Assembly (NCBI RefSeq): GCF_013373865.1
Contig: NC_050468.1
Span: forward strand, 22,338,774 to 22,402,773
Length of the DNA: 64,000 bases
Direction of reading: 5' to 3'
From: Monomorium pharaonis
Lineage: Eukaryota; Arthropoda; Insecta; Hymenoptera; Formicidae
Shown: positions 61,881-64,000 of the stretch, piece after piece
Layout: each line of letters begins with the position of its first letter
Numbering within the stretch: the first letter of the stretch is position 1
Position numbers and translations under genes: made by a program
Notes under the pieces: generated by a model
The model's database searches: none
The model's input: the letters and a program-made list of their open reading frames with translations, nothing else
What the model was told of the DNA's origin: nothing

Positions 61881-64000
61881 GAAGAGCAGAGTGGAAGCAG
61901 CTGGAAAAGTTGACTCGACGTCGCGAATCCTTTTTCCTTGCGCCTCGACTATGAGAAAATGTGAAACTCCTTCCGTTCTGAAGAGAAACAACCATCTTTC
62001 GCTTTCTCTCTACCGTTTTCTCTTTCTCTCCTATGCTCGCTCTTATTCCCTTAAACCCTACTATACGCTTAATTCTTCCTTTCTCTCGTAGTTATTGCTA
62101 CCATGTATCTTCTATTATTTATAGACAATTAGCAGATATCATATCCGTCGAGAGACGGATTTTTCATTGCAAAAGTAAAATTGTGTTCGGTTATAAAAAA
62201 TTAAGCTTATCGATATATTCGATATGGTTCTCAATTATTTTGTGACTACATTGTGATTTTATGAAGACGACTCTGCCCGCGCGCTAAATTCGGAGTGCAT
62301 ATTTTCAAAGAGAATTCTTCAAGCAAAGCGCTAAACATTTAGGCAAATTAGAACTGATAAGGTCAAAGAGAGAAGCTTTAAATAAAATTAATAAACAACG
62401 TGGATGCAGGACTGCTATTAATTCACATAGCAATCTATATTAACCCCCGGGTCCGGTGGGGTCGAGGCAACTTGCGGAAGAACGCCCGTCACTTGCGGGA
62501 TTAATCACGGCCACGTGTCAAGCGGCGATGTAAGCGTCGGACAATAAAGTAGAAAATCGCGGGGCGAGCGGGACTCAAAAGCCGACAGTACAACAAACAG
62601 CGTCGATTTAATCCGCGTTCTGCGCACAACGGTTAAAATGGACCACCGCCCAGTCAGCCAGCCAGCCAGCAACGGTCGTCCGAACCAACCGTAGCGTAAA
62701 ACCGCGATAATCTCGATGGTCATTTGCCTCCACTCTCTCTCGTTCGCGAATTTTTTCGCCCCGCGGAATCTTTGTCGGCTCCATTCATACACCAATTCAA
62801 ACGTACATACACGTACACGTTGCACTCTCGCTTCCCTCTATATTAAACTCTCGCGTATGAGAAATTACTTCGGCACAAAGAGAGAGCAATTTTGAGATTG
62901 GGCTTGTGACCATTTAAAGGGAAATGTCTAGAGAAATGAGACACTGTCTGATCGTGCGAGAGAGACTAATCTTGACAAATCAGCGCGCATACAATTCTTC
63001 ATCGGGATTACGGCTCGGAATCGCGAGAATCGCTAAAAAGTCACCAGTGCAATCGTTTCGCGAGTGACGCCACTGACGCCACGGCGCTACGGCATCAATT
63101 TCCCGTTCCGCACTTCGACGTCGTCGCCCGCGCGTAAATCGTCGCGCGCAGCGGCACGACGGAATATTAAATCTCGCTACTTTAATTGTTGTTACCCCGT
63201 TTCGCCGTTGCCGATCGACAAATCACAGGCCGCGGATAAATCACAACGATACGCCAGTTAGAAGCGCGTAATCCCTCGTTTCTCTTTTATTGATTCCAAA
63301 TTCTTTTTTCCTTAAAAAAAAAAAGCTAGCTCTGCGTCGAGTCGGTTGGACAGCCGGACGCGAGAAAAATAAAAGCGACAGTGCGTTTTTTGCGCGCAGT
63401 GAGATTTTCTTGAAATCGTAACAGCCAACTGTCCGATAAAAAACGCCGTCAATATTGTCCCGGGCAAATAGAAAAAAGCAGACAAATAAGCAGTTAAATC
63501 GGAACCTAAAATTGTGATACGATTTCGTTTTGATTTCTTCGTAGCGCGATTAGATGTTCCTCGAACATATCTACACAATGTAATGAAAGCTCTACGTTGA
63601 AACAAAATAAATACATTATAAATAAACCGAGGGTCTTTCTGATAAATTGACATAAGCGTTCGTTAAAGCTACGAGTTCAGGAATGGCCGGACAAGCACAA
63701 TTTGATAATAACGATAATGGCATGACGCGCCGATCGATAAAGCCTTCCTTCGAAACGCAGCAGACAAAAAGCCCCATGTTTCACCGGGAGATGCAAGCGG
63801 ATGCGCTTTACTCTTTGTTTATTCGACAAGCTCTCAACGGCATTTTACATGTACAATTCTCAACCAGGCGCAACGCAGTGCCTCGTCTAACCGCTTTATT
63901 ATGCAAAATCTTTCGTTATCTTCCCATTCCCCCTTTTTTTTCCTATAGCCTCAGTTCAGCCTCAAGTTACACTCCGTTTCCTTCCGTTCGCTTCATGGTG
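61878..64000. other. Intron or 5' region with a CpG-richer island, no gene recognised
   Basis: 62440-63260 has the most GC-rich unique sequence near this end, with frames on both strands (62505-62825 minus, 63064-63261 plus) that I do not recognise. It includes a CAGCCAGCCAGC short repeat at 62652-62670. It lies upstream of the dlg1 exon on the minus strand, so a promoter or untranslated exon is possible but unsupported. Confidence 0.35.

Larger units (their letters stand above)
52268..64000 (-). other. dlg1: Inferred dlg1 upstream intron or 5' region
   Basis: The exon that should supply the start codon and the short basic leader before EAHRAL, ending in a single G of the Glu codon, was sought on the minus strand between the acceptor and the right end and was not found. 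The upstream exon is therefore either very short and missed or beyond 64000. GC-richer stretches at 56520-57070, 61240-61450 and 62440-63260 could hold 5' UTR or promoter sequence, but nothing specific supports that. Confidence 0.5.

Noticed and set aside
61642..62091. Open frames on both strands through the GA tract
   Set aside because: Kept open by the dinucleotide repeat; translation is Arg-Glu or Ser-Leu repeats with no recognised flanking domain.
1..64000. tRNA, rRNA or telomeric TTAGG repeats
   Set aside because: No T-loop GGTTCGAATCC-type box paired with an A box, no rRNA core and no TTAGG run was seen by eye; a covariance-model scan was not possible.

Overview
The window reads as insect nuclear DNA, most likely from a hymenopteran and plausibly an ant. 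It is strongly AT-rich, has long CT/GA, CA and AT microsatellites, carries many short inverted-repeat (MITE-like) transposons, and is nearly free of coding sequence. The only protein-coding piece I recognise is one 132-bp exon on the minus strand at 52136-52267. It encodes the first two-thirds or so of the L27 domain of Discs large (dlg1, the insect SAP97/PSD-95 family MAGUK) and has good splice sites at both ends. The rest is best read as the very large introns on either side of that exon: downstream intron at 1-52135 and upstream intron at 52268-64000. No other dlg exon was found. Most open frames over 60 codons lie in slightly GC-richer islands where several frames on both strands are open at once. 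They match no family I know and I do not call them genes.

Layout. 1-6549: AT-rich intron with two TA-flanked MITEs (387-586, 3857-4022) and a pair of diverged dispersed repeats (2901-3070, 6181-6350). 6560-10489: the most striking object, an approximately 3.9-kb element with 89-99 bp terminal inverted repeats, a 10-bp near-perfect target duplication, and an interior made almost entirely of a 153-bp satellite repeated about 22 times without net length change. 10500-32248: intron with short direct repeats, several MITEs, CA/CT/poly-T tracts and a few GC-richer islands. 32249-32640: a long hairpin MITE. 34830-35400: a GC-richer island with an unrecognised minus-strand frame ending in a consensus-like donor. 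36713-37179: two long CT tracts. 48429-48634: a pogo/Tigger-like MITE. 52136-52267: the dlg1 exon. 54466-56249: a second foldback-type element with repeat-built arms, including a 134-bp tandem repeat. 56250-64000: intron with GC-richer islands and a GA tract.

Two separate elements (6560-10489 and 54466-56249) share one architecture: inverted termini enclosing tandem repeats that seem to derive from the element's own end sequence. This foldback or satellite-carrying transposon theme is the main candidate for something not previously described. All family names below rest on reading the sequence by eye. No database search or alignment program was run.
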